Shown: piece by piece, positions 7,510-16,151 of the stretch
How the letters are laid out: each line of letters starts with the position of its first letter
Position numbering within the stretch: the stretch's first letter is position 1
Assembly (NCBI GenBank): GCA_040755155.1
Contig: JBFMBP010000114.1
Span: 1-37,905 of the forward strand
From: Candidatus Omnitrophota bacterium
GTDB lineage: Bacteria; Hinthialibacterota; Hinthialibacteria; Hinthialibacterales; Hinthialibacteraceae
Length of the DNA: 37,905 bases
Direction of reading: 5' to 3'
Notes under the pieces: generated by a model
Told to the model about the DNA's origin: nothing
Seen by the model: only the letters and a program-made list of their open reading frames with translations
Database searches by the model: none
Position numbers and translations under genes: made by a program

Positions 7510-10500
7510 TCATGATCCGCTGGCCGATCCATACGTTATCGTAAAAATATCGCCCGTTTGCGCGTTGGGAATCCGAAGACCTCGATTCTCTCCCGCCTTG
7601 GCGATGGACCAGTAGCGGTTAGCTTCTTTGCGTTCGGTAAAGATGTTGGTTCTGACGACGGATAACGGCGCATCGGCCTGGAGCCATCGAGCGGGTAAAT
7701 CGAAATATTCGATCATTTGTCCTTCCTTGTCCGCTTCTAAAATTCGGATTTCCAATTGATTCGCCGAGAGCCATCGAACGCCGCCGTCGATGCGTTTGTT
7801 GGATCGGAACAACGGCTGGGTGAGATCGTTTGTGGTCACTTCGGAGGCCTTTAGGCACGCCAGGCATCTTCCTCGGCCTTCGCTGTCGAACCAAATGCGA
7901 ACCATGCCGTCCGTCGCGAAGGGGGGAAAAGAAACCAGCGAGCCGTCGCGGCTATGGAGAAAATAATCGGTTCCGGCGCGGCCTACGCTAAATGGGTGAT
8001 CCGTTTGGCGTCCTATTAAAGCGATCAATCTCGTTTTCGCGTTGCGCGCCAGGAATCCGTCGCGGTCGATTGCGAAATCTTGCAAACCCGGCTCGGTCAT
8101 TTTCCAGGGCGTGACGCTGCGGTTCGTTCGAATGACAAGACCATTGGCGTATTGGATGACGCAGCGCGCGGCATCCTTCCATTTATCCGTTTTCAAAGCC
8201 GCATCGAGACTGTAGCGGACGCCGTTGGCATTCTCGTAATAGATTTCTTTTACGGCGTTTTTAGGATCGAGGTATTCGCGGGTTATTGGTTTAGCCAAGG
8301 AATAATATTCCATGATATATTTACGGATATCGGAGGCGGCCATTCCCGGAAACCAAAAATCGAGAGAGAGATAAGGAAGCCGGCCGAACGCCGCCTCTGC
8401 GCTTATATATTGATCGAATGGCGTGAAGCGCGGATCGAGAGGACGATCGCTGGTTTGGAAGAAGGTGGGATAAGGCCCCATGCCAATGAGGGAATAGGCG
8501 GGGCGTTGGTAAAGAGCGCTATGATCGGCGATGCCGCGATATTGGGGCTGCGAACGGAAAGGCGCAAAAGAGGCGTCGCCGAATCCCGGCAGGAAGGGCG
8601 ACAAAAACGGCTGATCGCCGCGATCTTCTATGACAATGGATTTTTTGGCAGTGCGTTTAAATCCCGCGAAATAATCCCGCAATTCGCCGAAGAGACGGCG
8701 CGAACTTCTTTCTTCCTGTCCTGTTAAGGTATAGAGAGACGTTGCAAATCGGACAATCTCGGCGGGATGGGGGAAATCCAGCCAAAGCGCGGTGAAACTC
8801 ATTTTCCCCGCGTCCGCCGTAATTTTCTCCAGCATCGATTCCGAAAGTTGTTGCATTATGGATGGATTCGCCGTCGCAGGATGAGTTCCCGCAGCGGTCA
8901 GCGTTCCCATAAGACGGCTCTTCGCAGCGAGTGCTAGATATACGCCGGTGGAATCGGGAGCGTATACGACGGTATTTCCTTCCGTCGTTTCTTTCATGGT
9001 CAGGAATTTAAGTTGTTCGGCGGTTCCCCAAACGTCTTTTTCCTTTGCAGCGAGAGGAGCGAAGCGCGCATGATCGGGCCATCCTTTTATAAGGAATGAA
9101 AAGTCTTTTAAACCCAGTGTTCCCAATTCGTCGAAGAATTTCTCGGCGGCGATGAAAGCGTCTCCCTTGGCGCCCATGCGGGACATCAATATCTCGCGAG
9201 TCTGGCAAGATTGGGTTTCGGGACTTTCCCAGCATTGGCTTTTGGGATTCCAGATCATCAGCGTGCGCATGGGACCGTCTTGTTGTTCGTAAAACCATCC
9301 CCGGTCTCCCTGCGCATCGGAATAATCTTCGATCGAACTGTATTGTTCTCCATCGAATTCGAAGGAAACGTTGAGTTTCGTCTCGCCTCCGCTTTGAACC
9401 GCCGGACCGTAAGCGGCGAAAAGCAATTGATCCCCTTTAGCTAGGGGAAAATCGCCCTGGATGCCCGTGGCGGGTTTATAAGCGGGATCGAGAATTTGAC
9501 TGAAGAGAATGTGATTTTTCTCGCCGTCCGCTTCCAGGAGATGCACTTCGCAAGACGCTTTTTCGCCGCTGACCAGCGAGAATGTTCCCTTGAGTTTGAC
9601 ATAACCGGATGACGGAGCTTCCCAACGGCGGATAGCGGCAGATGGCGTTAAGGGATAGCGCGCCAGAGGAATTTCGCCCAAATCCAGTAAGATGCGGTCG
9701 CGGAATCCTGCAAGGTCTTCCGTTTTGACGGAGGAAGCGGGCAGTACGTCCGCGAGCAAAGGGCTGACGGTGAGATAAGCCGTCATTTCGAGAGGCGGAT
9801 AGGTTCCATCGGCGTTCGCGAGAAACATGGCGGGCGTATTGGACGAACGCACCGATCGAGGAGTCGCTTCAGGATTGAATGTCGCATATTCGCCCGCTGC
9901 GCTTAACAAGGGATCGACGTAAACGCTGAAATAATATTGGTTGACGAATTCCACGGCGGGAACCAGCGACGAGGGCGCGACAAAAACCTTCGGATTGGCC
10001 AGAAAACGCGATTCGCCGATATCGAATCCGCAATAGTAAGCGGTGGCGTGAGGCGGACAATTGGCGACGGCCTGGATGACGAAGGTTTTTCCTTGCATGG
10101 AAAAATCGTATTTCTTGGCGCAGGTAACGCCGTCGATCGTTTCCTGAAAGGAGAATGAGTAATGATTTCCTTCTCGTTGATGCGAGACCAGCTTGCAACG
10201 GTCTTCCTTAGCGTAATCGCCGGGAGTGATCGTTTCGCCCGTGGCGTTGCGCACGATGAAGCCGCCGTCATAGACGGGGATAATCCGCACTTGATCGTTC
10301 AACACAACCCGGACATTGATTAAACCCCGCACAGCGATGGCGCTTCGCGGATTTAGGCAATAATCGATTTTTAGGCGCGGCTCTTGATAAGAGAAGATAA
10401 TGTCGCCGCGCGTTTCATCCGTAGTGATGGAAGAAATGCCCGGTCCGGCGGCCCAGGCGGCGGCGGGCGCAAAAGGAGATAGCCCTTGCGCCGCCGCAAT

Positions 10501-10566
10501 CGGCGCGCCAACCGTCAACAACAATCCTGCGATGACTCCAATCGTACGGGCTTTTCGATTCATCAT
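7510..10566 (-). CDS. large secreted protein of unknown function, possibly glycosidase-like
   Basis: This 1018-residue protein carries a signal peptide at about residues 1-26, with the hydrophobic stretch IGVIAGLLLTVGAPIAAA. The region up to about 450 is beta-rich with aromatic residues, as in carbohydrate-binding or supersandwich domains. The middle (about 480-800) alternates helix and strand segments, with blocks such as SFLIKGWPDHARF, FTALWLDFPHPAEIVRF and LPYLSLDFWFPGM that would fit a barrel-type hydrolase. The end is again beta-rich. I cannot assign a family or catalytic residues, so glycosidase is only a guess from architecture and context. The start is 54 bases downstream of the heparinase-like gene on the same strand, and the two probably form an operon. 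ATG at 10566 is used; a second ATG follows directly. Confidence 0.6.
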   Translation of the reverse strand: MMNRKARTIGVIAGLLLTVGAPIAAAQGLSPFAPAAAWAAGPGISSITTDETRGDIIFSYQEPRLKIDYCLNPRSAIAVRGLINVRVVLNDQVRIIPVYDGGFIVRNATGETITPGDYAKEDRCKLVSHQREGNHYSFSFQETIDGVTCAKKYDFSMQGKTFVIQAVANCPPHATAYYCGFDIGESRFLANPKVFVAPSSLVPAVEFVNQYYFSVYVDPLLSAAGEYATFNPEATPRSVRSSNTPAMFLANADGTYPPLEMTAYLTVSPLLADVLPASSVKTEDLAGFRDRILLDLGEIPLARYPLTPSAAIRRWEAPSSGYVKLKGTFSLVSGEKASCEVHLLEADGEKNHILFSQILDPAYKPATGIQGDFPLAKGDQLLFAAYGPAVQSGGETKLNVSFEFDGEQYSSIEDYSDAQGDRGWFYEQQDGPMRTLMIWNPKSQCWESPETQSCQTREILMSRMGAKGDAFIAAEKFFDELGTLGLKDFSFLIKGWPDHARFAPLAAKEKDVWGTAEQLKFLTMKETTEGNTVVYAPDSTGVYLALAAKSRLMGTLTAAGTHPATANPSIMQQLSESMLEKITADAGKMSFTALWLDFPHPAEIVRFATSLYTLTGQEERSSRRLFGELRDYFAGFKRTAKKSIVIEDRGDQPFLSPFLPGFGDASFAPFRSQPQYRGIADHSALYQRPAYSLIGMGPYPTFFQTSDRPLDPRFTPFDQYISAEAAFGRLPYLSLDFWFPGMAASDIRKYIMEYYSLAKPITREYLDPKNAVKEIYYENANGVRYSLDAALKTDKWKDAARCVIQYANGLVIRTNRSVTPWKMTEPGLQDFAIDRDGFLARNAKTRLIALIGRQTDHPFSVGRAGTDYFLHSRDGSLVSFPPFATDGMVRIWFDSEGRGRCLACLKASEVTTNDLTQPLFRSNKRIDGGVRWLSANQLEIRILEADKEGQMIEYFDLPARWLQADAPLSVVRTNIFTERKEANRYWSIAKAGENRGLRIPNAQTGDIFTITYGSASGS

Positions 10567-10620
10567 ATAAAATTTCTCGCTCGTTCCTTTTTGGTAGGTA
10601 TAAATGGATAGATCCGATTA

Positions 10621-12660
10621 TCAGTTCAAGGAATCCAACCGCCATTCCCGAATGGCGGCGTTCGAATTCTCTTTCAACGCGTAGGTTTTTCCCGCCAAAG
10701 TCAGCGTCCCTCCCCCTTCGGCGTTAAAGAGAATTTCCGCCTCGCCCACGCGAGCGCCAAACCGTCCTTCTTCTTGAATCATATGAACGGGCTGCGGCTC
10801 ATCGGTAAAAAAGGCGTGAAGAAAATAATCTTCCTTATTCGCCGTTTTTGGCGAAATCTCGATCCGCCATTTGTTCGCCAGTGGCGTCAGGACTGTGGTG
10901 GGCGGATCGAACGTTTGCCCACCGTAAACATTGCCTTCGATCTTTTCGATCGCTGCGTTCTCCGGCCATAAACTTCGAACGATCATTCTTCCTTTCCCAT
11001 TTTTGATAGTAATCGTACGGTTGTCGATCGCAGGCTCGTTTTTGCAATGCAGCAGCCAGGTTTTCTTGAAATCCGGCTGTACGCTTTTCACGCGGTCGAA
11101 AAGAACGATCGTATGAGGACGGATAAAGACAATGCGCCGCATCCATTGCTCCATTTTGGAAGGCGAATAGGCTTTCGCGCAATCCCCCGCCACATATAGA
11201 AATTCGGAATGATTTTCATAGGCGACGATCTCGCCGCGTTCGAATTGTTCCCGGCGCTGTTTCCACATTTCCAGCGTATCCACCGTCCAATCCCATTTCT
11301 TCGCCTGGCCGCCGTCGTTGGCGTAAGCGTTGCGTCCGCCGTCGCGCATATTCGTCCATTGCTCTCCCGGTTGAAATACGAGGAGGCAATTATGGGCGAT
11401 GGTGCGAATCAGCCAGTTGACGGAATGGTTCGATAAGTAATCGTGATATTCGCCGCTTTCCGCCGCCAGCGGTTCGTAGCGGAAAATCTCGATATTCCCT
11501 GTTTCGAAATGCTGATGTCCCGCCCAATAGTCTCCGCATTCGAAGCGCAGCCAAGTCGCGTCGTCCGTCCAATCGCTGCGCGCGTAAATCTTCCCGATGC
11601 CGGGAGCGAAATGGGCGGGCGGCATAGCGGATAAATCGAGAGGAGGATCGGGGTCTTCCTCATAGAGAAAATCTACTAGCCGCGATTCGGGATTCGATCC
11701 TTTCCGCTGGCGGTTGGCGGTAAGGCGGGCGAGTTTTGAACCTCGAAAATATTGCGCTAGAATGGTGCGCAGATGGCGGGGATATTCGTTATGGCCGCCG
11801 TACGTATTCGCTCCGTCTCCTTCCACGGGGTAGCGCTCGGCGCCGTAAAGCCACAAGCCGGGATAGGGTTGAAGCAGTTCGTAAGCGAGACGCGAGTAAA
11901 AAAATCGAGGCGCTTTCGAAAAGCCGTCATAACCTATACATCGCCGCGCCAGTTCCAAGGCCTGCGCCAAATGCCATAACGAGCCGCGCGCATACCAGCC
12001 GCATTCCGTGAAACCGCCCCCTTCGCTGAATTCGTTCAGGACGGGAAGAACTTTCCCTTCGTATAGTTTCTTCAAAGCGTAGTCTTGAAATTCCTCCACC
12101 ATAGAATTCTCTCCCCACGTTCCGTATGCAATGAGCAAGTAACAAAGGATTTTGGATAACGTGGAATTATGAAACGCATTTTCGTCGGATTTATATTTCG
12201 CGAGATGAGCATTCATCCAATCCAATAGCGCTTGACGGTCCGATGGCGCAATGGCGTCGAAAAAAAGATCGTACGTCAAGGCGGCGTCCATCAGCCATAT
12301 CCAAGTATCCTGGTGGATATCCGTAACCCCGCGTTGAACGTTCTTCATGGCGTTTTGGATATACGTCTCGATTCGTTCGCGGGGCAATCCTTCTACGGCA
12401 TTGGTTATGCCATCGGCCAACAGCGAATGGGAAGATCGAATATCCGCATAAGCGCTCGGTTTTGCTTTAGCCAACGCCTGAAGATGGGAGCGCGATCCTA
12501 AGAGAATAGGGTGCTTGCCCACATTGTCGGCCCATAATCCCGTGGGAATCAATGGAGCGGGCGCCGGAATCTCCTCGGCGCTGAATGCAAGGACGGAAAA
12601 GCATAACAACGGAAGCGCGGCGATGGCGCGGCGCATTCTATCGATTATTGCGTGATTCAT
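10621..12660 (-). CDS. heparinase II/III-like polysaccharide lyase, secreted
   Basis: Heparinase II/III-like enzymes cleave uronic-acid-containing polysaccharides by beta-elimination. This 679-residue protein has a signal peptide (hydrophobic residues 12-25, FSVLAFSA). A helical alpha/alpha-toroid-like region runs to about residue 340, including GGGFTECGWYARGS. The heparinase signature comes next: GHQHFETGNIEIFRYEPLAAESGEY at about 381-405, and HNCLLV at about 423. In relatives these blocks carry the metal-binding and catalytic His and Tyr residues. The remainder is beta-rich. The motif differs from the common HHHxDxGSF form, so the exact substrate is uncertain. GGAGA lies a few bases upstream of the ATG at 12660. 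The gene leads a probable operon with the large secreted protein starting at 10566. Confidence 0.82.
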   Translation of the reverse strand: MNHAIIDRMRRAIAALPLLCFSVLAFSAEEIPAPAPLIPTGLWADNVGKHPILLGSRSHLQALAKAKPSAYADIRSSHSLLADGITNAVEGLPRERIETYIQNAMKNVQRGVTDIHQDTWIWLMDAALTYDLFFDAIAPSDRQALLDWMNAHLAKYKSDENAFHNSTLSKILCYLLIAYGTWGENSMVEEFQDYALKKLYEGKVLPVLNEFSEGGGFTECGWYARGSLWHLAQALELARRCIGYDGFSKAPRFFYSRLAYELLQPYPGLWLYGAERYPVEGDGANTYGGHNEYPRHLRTILAQYFRGSKLARLTANRQRKGSNPESRLVDFLYEEDPDPPLDLSAMPPAHFAPGIGKIYARSDWTDDATWLRFECGDYWAGHQHFETGNIEIFRYEPLAAESGEYHDYLSNHSVNWLIRTIAHNCLLVFQPGEQWTNMRDGGRNAYANDGGQAKKWDWTVDTLEMWKQRREQFERGEIVAYENHSEFLYVAGDCAKAYSPSKMEQWMRRIVFIRPHTIVLFDRVKSVQPDFKKTWLLHCKNEPAIDNRTITIKNGKGRMIVRSLWPENAAIEKIEGNVYGGQTFDPPTTVLTPLANKWRIEISPKTANKEDYFLHAFFTDEPQPVHMIQEEGRFGARVGEAEILFNAEGGGTLTLAGKTYALKENSNAAIREWRLDSLN

Positions 12661-12823
12661 AATCTCCAGCCATTATTGTTCGATTTAAATATCGTTCCTT
12701 ATTCTATGGTTATTAGTAAATAGGCAATGAATTCCGTCTCGAATTCCTCTCTCCTATCAACGGATGAGAAGAAACGAAAGTATTATTTCTTCAACCAATG
12801 ATTCTACCGGAAAAGGATTGCCC

Positions 12824-13606
12824 ATGAGAAACGTCCGCATCGACTTGGAATATGATGGACGAAACTATTGCGGGTGGCAATGGCAGCCGAACCTGCCAAC
12901 CATCGAGGGCGCGGTGAAGCAGGCGGCGGAAACGATGCTGCAACATTCCATTACCCTCTATTCCTGCGGACGGACGGACGCGGGCGTCCACGCCGAGCAG
13001 CACGTCGCACATTTCCATACGGAAGTCCGCCTGCCTGCGCATGTCGTCTTCCGCGCCCTCAATTCGCTGCTGCCGCCGGACATCGCCGTCCACCGCGTTC
13101 TGGATATGCCCCTGGACTGGAGCGCCCGCCATGACGCCTTGGAGCGGGAATACCGCTACCGCTTCTACCGCAGCCAGACGCCCAGCGTCTTCTGGCGCGG
13201 ACGCTCTTTGTGGATAGAGCGCCAATTGGACGTGGACGCCATGCGCGAAGCGGCGGGACGCCTGGTGGGCAAACATGATTTTTCCGCGTTCCGCAGCCTG
13301 CACTGCGACGCGGAAAGTCCCGTGCGCCGCGTACTGGAAATCGCCTTCGAGGAAAATCCGCCCCTCATCGACATGCGCGTGCGCGGCCACGCCTTTCTGC
13401 GCCATCAGGTCAGGACCTTCGCGGGTACGCTATTGTTTGTCGGCCTGGGCAAATGGCCGCCATCGAAAGTGGAAGACATCCTCGCCTCCAAAGACCGCGC
13501 CCAGGCGGGACCGACTCTGGAACCTCACGGCCTTACGCTCGCCGCCGTACGCTACGAAGGAGACGAAGAACGCTTCGCCGCTCAGGAATGGCTGCTCCGC
13601 GAATGA
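12824..13606 (+). CDS. truA: tRNA pseudouridine synthase A
   Basis: TruA converts uridines 38-40 in the tRNA anticodon arm to pseudouridine in the cytoplasm. The family start RIDLEYDGRNYCGWQ is followed by the catalytic loop SCGRTDAGVHA with Asp52 as nucleophile. Further conserved blocks are YRYRF, LVGKHDFSAFR, VRGHAFLRHQVR and a C-terminal PHGLTLAAVRYEGDE. The 260-residue length from this start is normal. An ATG at 12764 would add 20 residues unlike the family, and AAAAGGA sits six bases before the ATG at 12824, so the later start is preferred. The gene stands alone between a divergent lyase gene and an insertion sequence. Confidence 0.95.
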   Translation: MRNVRIDLEYDGRNYCGWQWQPNLPTIEGAVKQAAETMLQHSITLYSCGRTDAGVHAEQHVAHFHTEVRLPAHVVFRALNSLLPPDIAVHRVLDMPLDWSARHDALEREYRYRFYRSQTPSVFWRGRSLWIERQLDVDAMREAAGRLVGKHDFSAFRSLHCDAESPVRRVLEIAFEENPPLIDMRVRGHAFLRHQVRTFAGTLLFVGLGKWPPSKVEDILASKDRAQAGPTLEPHGLTLAAVRYEGDEERFAAQEWLLRE

Positions 13607-13972
13607 AATGCAAGAGTGCAAAAGCAGAACGCTTTGGGTATTGTTTTTTTCTGCCCTCGCTAAAAGCCTATTTTTCTCTTCTCCCTATCTCTTTCGCATC
13701 AAAAAAGGCGATTTTTCAATTATTTTAACTAACACCGATTTTCCTGAGACTATTATCCCCAAATCATTTTCAAGGCTTTATGGGGTTGTTGATAAATAAC
13801 TCCAATAAATCGAGGATGTTAAGCAAAATCATGGTGAAAGAATTTTGGATTGAGTTTTGGGTAAATACTTCCAGATATCATATTTTATTCCTCATCTAAT
13901 TCATCCCCCCTTACTCGATAATCCTTTATATACCCCCTATTTTAAGGGTTTTCATCATTTTATTATTCGGAC

Positions 13973-14000
13973 TTGACTTATTTAGTGAAATACATATAAT
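13973..14000 (+). promoter_or_regulatory. sigma70-type promoter of the transposase gene
   Basis: TTGACT (13973-13978) and TATAAT (13995-14000) are separated by 16 bases, close to consensus. They end 49 bases before the preferred transposase ATG, within the AT-rich left part of the element. Confidence 0.6.
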
Positions 14001-14049
14001 TGTTTCATGGTAATATTATACCAAAAATAATATCCCGTTGAGGCGCCCG

Positions 14050-15801
14050 ATGGACGGATTCGACTATTTTTCCACCCCTTCCACGATCACTCAAAAACAC
14101 TACGAAGCCCTTCGCGCCTTTTACTACGAGAAACTGAGCGCTCAGGAAGTCGCTTCCCGATTCGGGTATCAACTCAGCGCCTTCTATTCGCTGGCCCATG
14201 ACTTTCGAGTCTTTTTGAAGAACAAAGAAAGCCGGGAAGACTTATTTTTTCTGGAAAAAAGTCCGGGAAGAAAAGAGAAAGCCTCCGTTGATGAAATCGC
14301 AAGAACGATCACAGAACTTCGGAAGCACTATCTATCCGTCCCTGAAATTAAAACCATTCTCGATTCTAAAGGGTGCGAAATTTCGGAAAAATCCATCTAT
14401 ATTGTCCTGAAAAAAGAAGGCTTTGCCCGGTTGCCAAGACGGAGTCGGCAAGAAAAAATGACGCGTCGGGTCCAAGATAAAATCACGGCTCCGGAAAGCG
14501 CCGCCCTCGCCTTTCAGGAGGAACGATTTTCTTCCGAATCCGCGATCGGCATTCTTTGTTTTTTACCTTATCTTCGGCGATATGAAATCGACAAAATCAT
14601 TCAGGCCTCCTCGTATCCCGAAACCAAAACCATCAACCGGCTTTCTTCGATTCTCAGTTTTCAAGCCTTAAAGTTGTCCAATGCAGGACGATACAGTGAA
14701 GATGACATTTGGCGTATGGATCGAGGGCTGGGACTGTTTGCCGGGTTGAATGTGCTGCCGAAAACCGGATGGTTCAGTTCTTATTCCAGCCGGATCACCC
14801 GCCGAACGAATATCGCCTTTCTCCGAAATCTTCATACGGTATGGACGCGGAATGGATTGTTATCCGATTCCATGAATTTGGATTTCAGCGCTATCCCCTA
14901 TTGGGGGGATGATTCCCCTTTGGAGAATAACGGGTCGGGAAAGTGGAACAAGGCGTTAGCCAGTATCTTGGCCGTTGTCGCTCAAGATCCGGATTCGGGG
15001 ATTCTGGATTACAGCGACGCCAACCCCAGACATGCCGCTCAACCCCAAGTCGTATTGGAATTCTTGGATTTCTACAGGTCGGGCGCGTCGAACAAGGATG
15101 ATTTGAAATATCTGGTGTTCGACAGTAAATTCACCCCTTATAAAAATCTCAACGAATTGAACCGGCGCGGCGTAAAATTCATTACCATTCGCCGGCGAGG
15201 GAAACAGATTGTTGACCAATTGGAAAAAGTCGAGAAGAGCCAATGGAAGACAATTCGAGTGATGGGAGCCGATGGGAAAGGGCGGCTGTTAAACGCCTAT
15301 GAAGAAAAAGTGCGCATCAAAGATTACGATCCCCCGATCCGGCAACTGGCCATCACCGGTCATGGAAAAATCAAGCCCGCTTTAATTATAACAAATGACG
15401 ATGAAATCAGCAGGGAAGACTTGGCGCATAAATATTGCCGGAGATGGTTGGTCGAAAAAGCGATCTCTGAGCAAATTGAATTTTTCCATCTGAATCGAGT
15501 CTCTTCTTCCATGGTGATCAAAGTCGATTTTGATTTAACGATGACGGTTTTAGCCCATAACCTCTATCGGCTCATGGCCATGAATTTGGATGGGTATAGT
15601 CATAACACTTCGAAAAGTTTGTTTGAAAAATTCTTGCTCAATGGGGGCGAAATCGAAATCGCCTCGGACTGCATCTGGATTAAAATGAAAAAGAAAAGAA
15701 ATCTCCCCGCTTTGTTGAGTGAGATGGAAAAATATAACGAACTCGTCTACCCATTTATGGCTGGGAAAAAATTGCGCTTTGTGGGCGCTTCGTCCACCTG
15801 A
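14050..15801 (+). CDS. DDE transposase, IS4-like superfamily
   Basis: The N-terminal 130 residues are helical with helix-turn-helix-like segments (SAQEVASRFGY, SVPEIKTILDSKG) that would bind the element ends. The catalytic part follows: first Asp in MNLDFSAIPYWGDD (D278), second in YLVFDSKF (D358), and Glu in YCRRWLVEKAIS (E469). This matches the Y-x2-R-x3-E signature of IS4-type enzymes. The insertion between the second Asp and Glu is beta-rich (FITIRRRG...). ATG at 14050 is preceded by GAGG six bases upstream and is preferred over a TTG at 14038. The 583-residue reading frame is uninterrupted, so the element may still be active. The exact IS family was not determined. Confidence 0.85.
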   Translation: MDGFDYFSTPSTITQKHYEALRAFYYEKLSAQEVASRFGYQLSAFYSLAHDFRVFLKNKESREDLFFLEKSPGRKEKASVDEIARTITELRKHYLSVPEIKTILDSKGCEISEKSIYIVLKKEGFARLPRRSRQEKMTRRVQDKITAPESAALAFQEERFSSESAIGILCFLPYLRRYEIDKIIQASSYPETKTINRLSSILSFQALKLSNAGRYSEDDIWRMDRGLGLFAGLNVLPKTGWFSSYSSRITRRTNIAFLRNLHTVWTRNGLLSDSMNLDFSAIPYWGDDSPLENNGSGKWNKALASILAVVAQDPDSGILDYSDANPRHAAQPQVVLEFLDFYRSGASNKDDLKYLVFDSKFTPYKNLNELNRRGVKFITIRRRGKQIVDQLEKVEKSQWKTIRVMGADGKGRLLNAYEEKVRIKDYDPPIRQLAITGHGKIKPALIITNDDEISREDLAHKYCRRWLVEKAISEQIEFFHLNRVSSSMVIKVDFDLTMTVLAHNLYRLMAMNLDGYSHNTSKSLFEKFLLNGGEIEIASDCIWIKMKKKRNLPALLSEMEKYNELVYPFMAGKKLRFVGASST

Positions 15802-15848
15802 ATTTTGGGCTAATTCTTTCCCATGAAGATCGGTGATGATCATCTTTT

Positions 15849-16151
15849 TTAAGAGGCATAAATCAATCTCCGAGTCTGCGCGATTTCTCGGCGTATAAAT
15901 GGATTTCTCACTCCGTCCGTGGAGAGCAAATCGACTTTCCGGTTGAAGATCGCTTCCAATTCCTCGATCATATCCATCCATTCGAAAAGGCCGATTCCCG
16001 AATAGCTGGACATGCGGACAAGCGCGTCCACATCGCTCTCCGGTACGAAATCTTCGCGCAACACCGAGCCGAACAAATAGAAATCCTTCACCTTCCATTT
16101 CTTGCAAAAGGCTTCAATCTTATCCATGTCGATCGGAATGCGCGATTCCAT
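15849..16151 (-). CDS. MNT-type nucleotidyltransferase domain protein
   Basis: This 100-residue protein carries the minimal nucleotidyltransferase fold: FGSVLREDF (Gly28-Ser29), then ESDVDALV with the metal-binding Asp40 and Asp42, and a third acidic strand RKVDLLST. Such proteins usually pair with a HEPN protein, as in the HEPN/MNT toxin-antitoxin systems, where the MNT partner adds AMP to the HEPN RNase. No HEPN gene is present on either side: upstream is the CotH gene, and downstream the insertion sequence begins 22 bases after the stop. The start ATG follows directly on the TAA of the CotH gene (TAAATG), so translation may be coupled. It appears complete. An orphan modifying enzyme or a system that lost its toxin are both possible. 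Confidence 0.85.
   Translation of the reverse strand: MESRIPIDMDKIEAFCKKWKVKDFYLFGSVLREDFVPESDVDALVRMSSYSGIGLFEWMDMIEELEAIFNRKVDLLSTDGVRNPFIRREIAQTRRLIYAS

Larger units (their letters stand above)
13829..15826 (+). mobile_element. insertion sequence, about 2 kb, with short candidate terminal inverted repeats
   Basis: A DDE transposase gene occupies most of the element. Candidate ends are TCATGGTGAAAGAATT (13829-13844) and, inverted, AATTCTTTCCCATGA (15812-15826); these pair over 15 bases with one single-base gap. The right end lies 22 bases from the stop codon of the nucleotidyltransferase gene. No flanking target duplication was convincing, so the exact boundaries are tentative. The 220 bases between truA and the left end hold no recognisable gene. 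The element looks intact, with its own promoter. Confidence 0.55.

Noticed and set aside
13830-13950. HEPN gene remnant beside the nucleotidyltransferase or left of the insertion sequence
   Set aside because: Neither 15802-15848 nor 13607-13828 shows any HEPN-like coding sequence.
15550-16107. Minus-strand reading frame across the transposase end and nucleotidyltransferase gene
   Set aside because: It lies in a different frame from two clearly recognisable genes and has no recognisable content itself.
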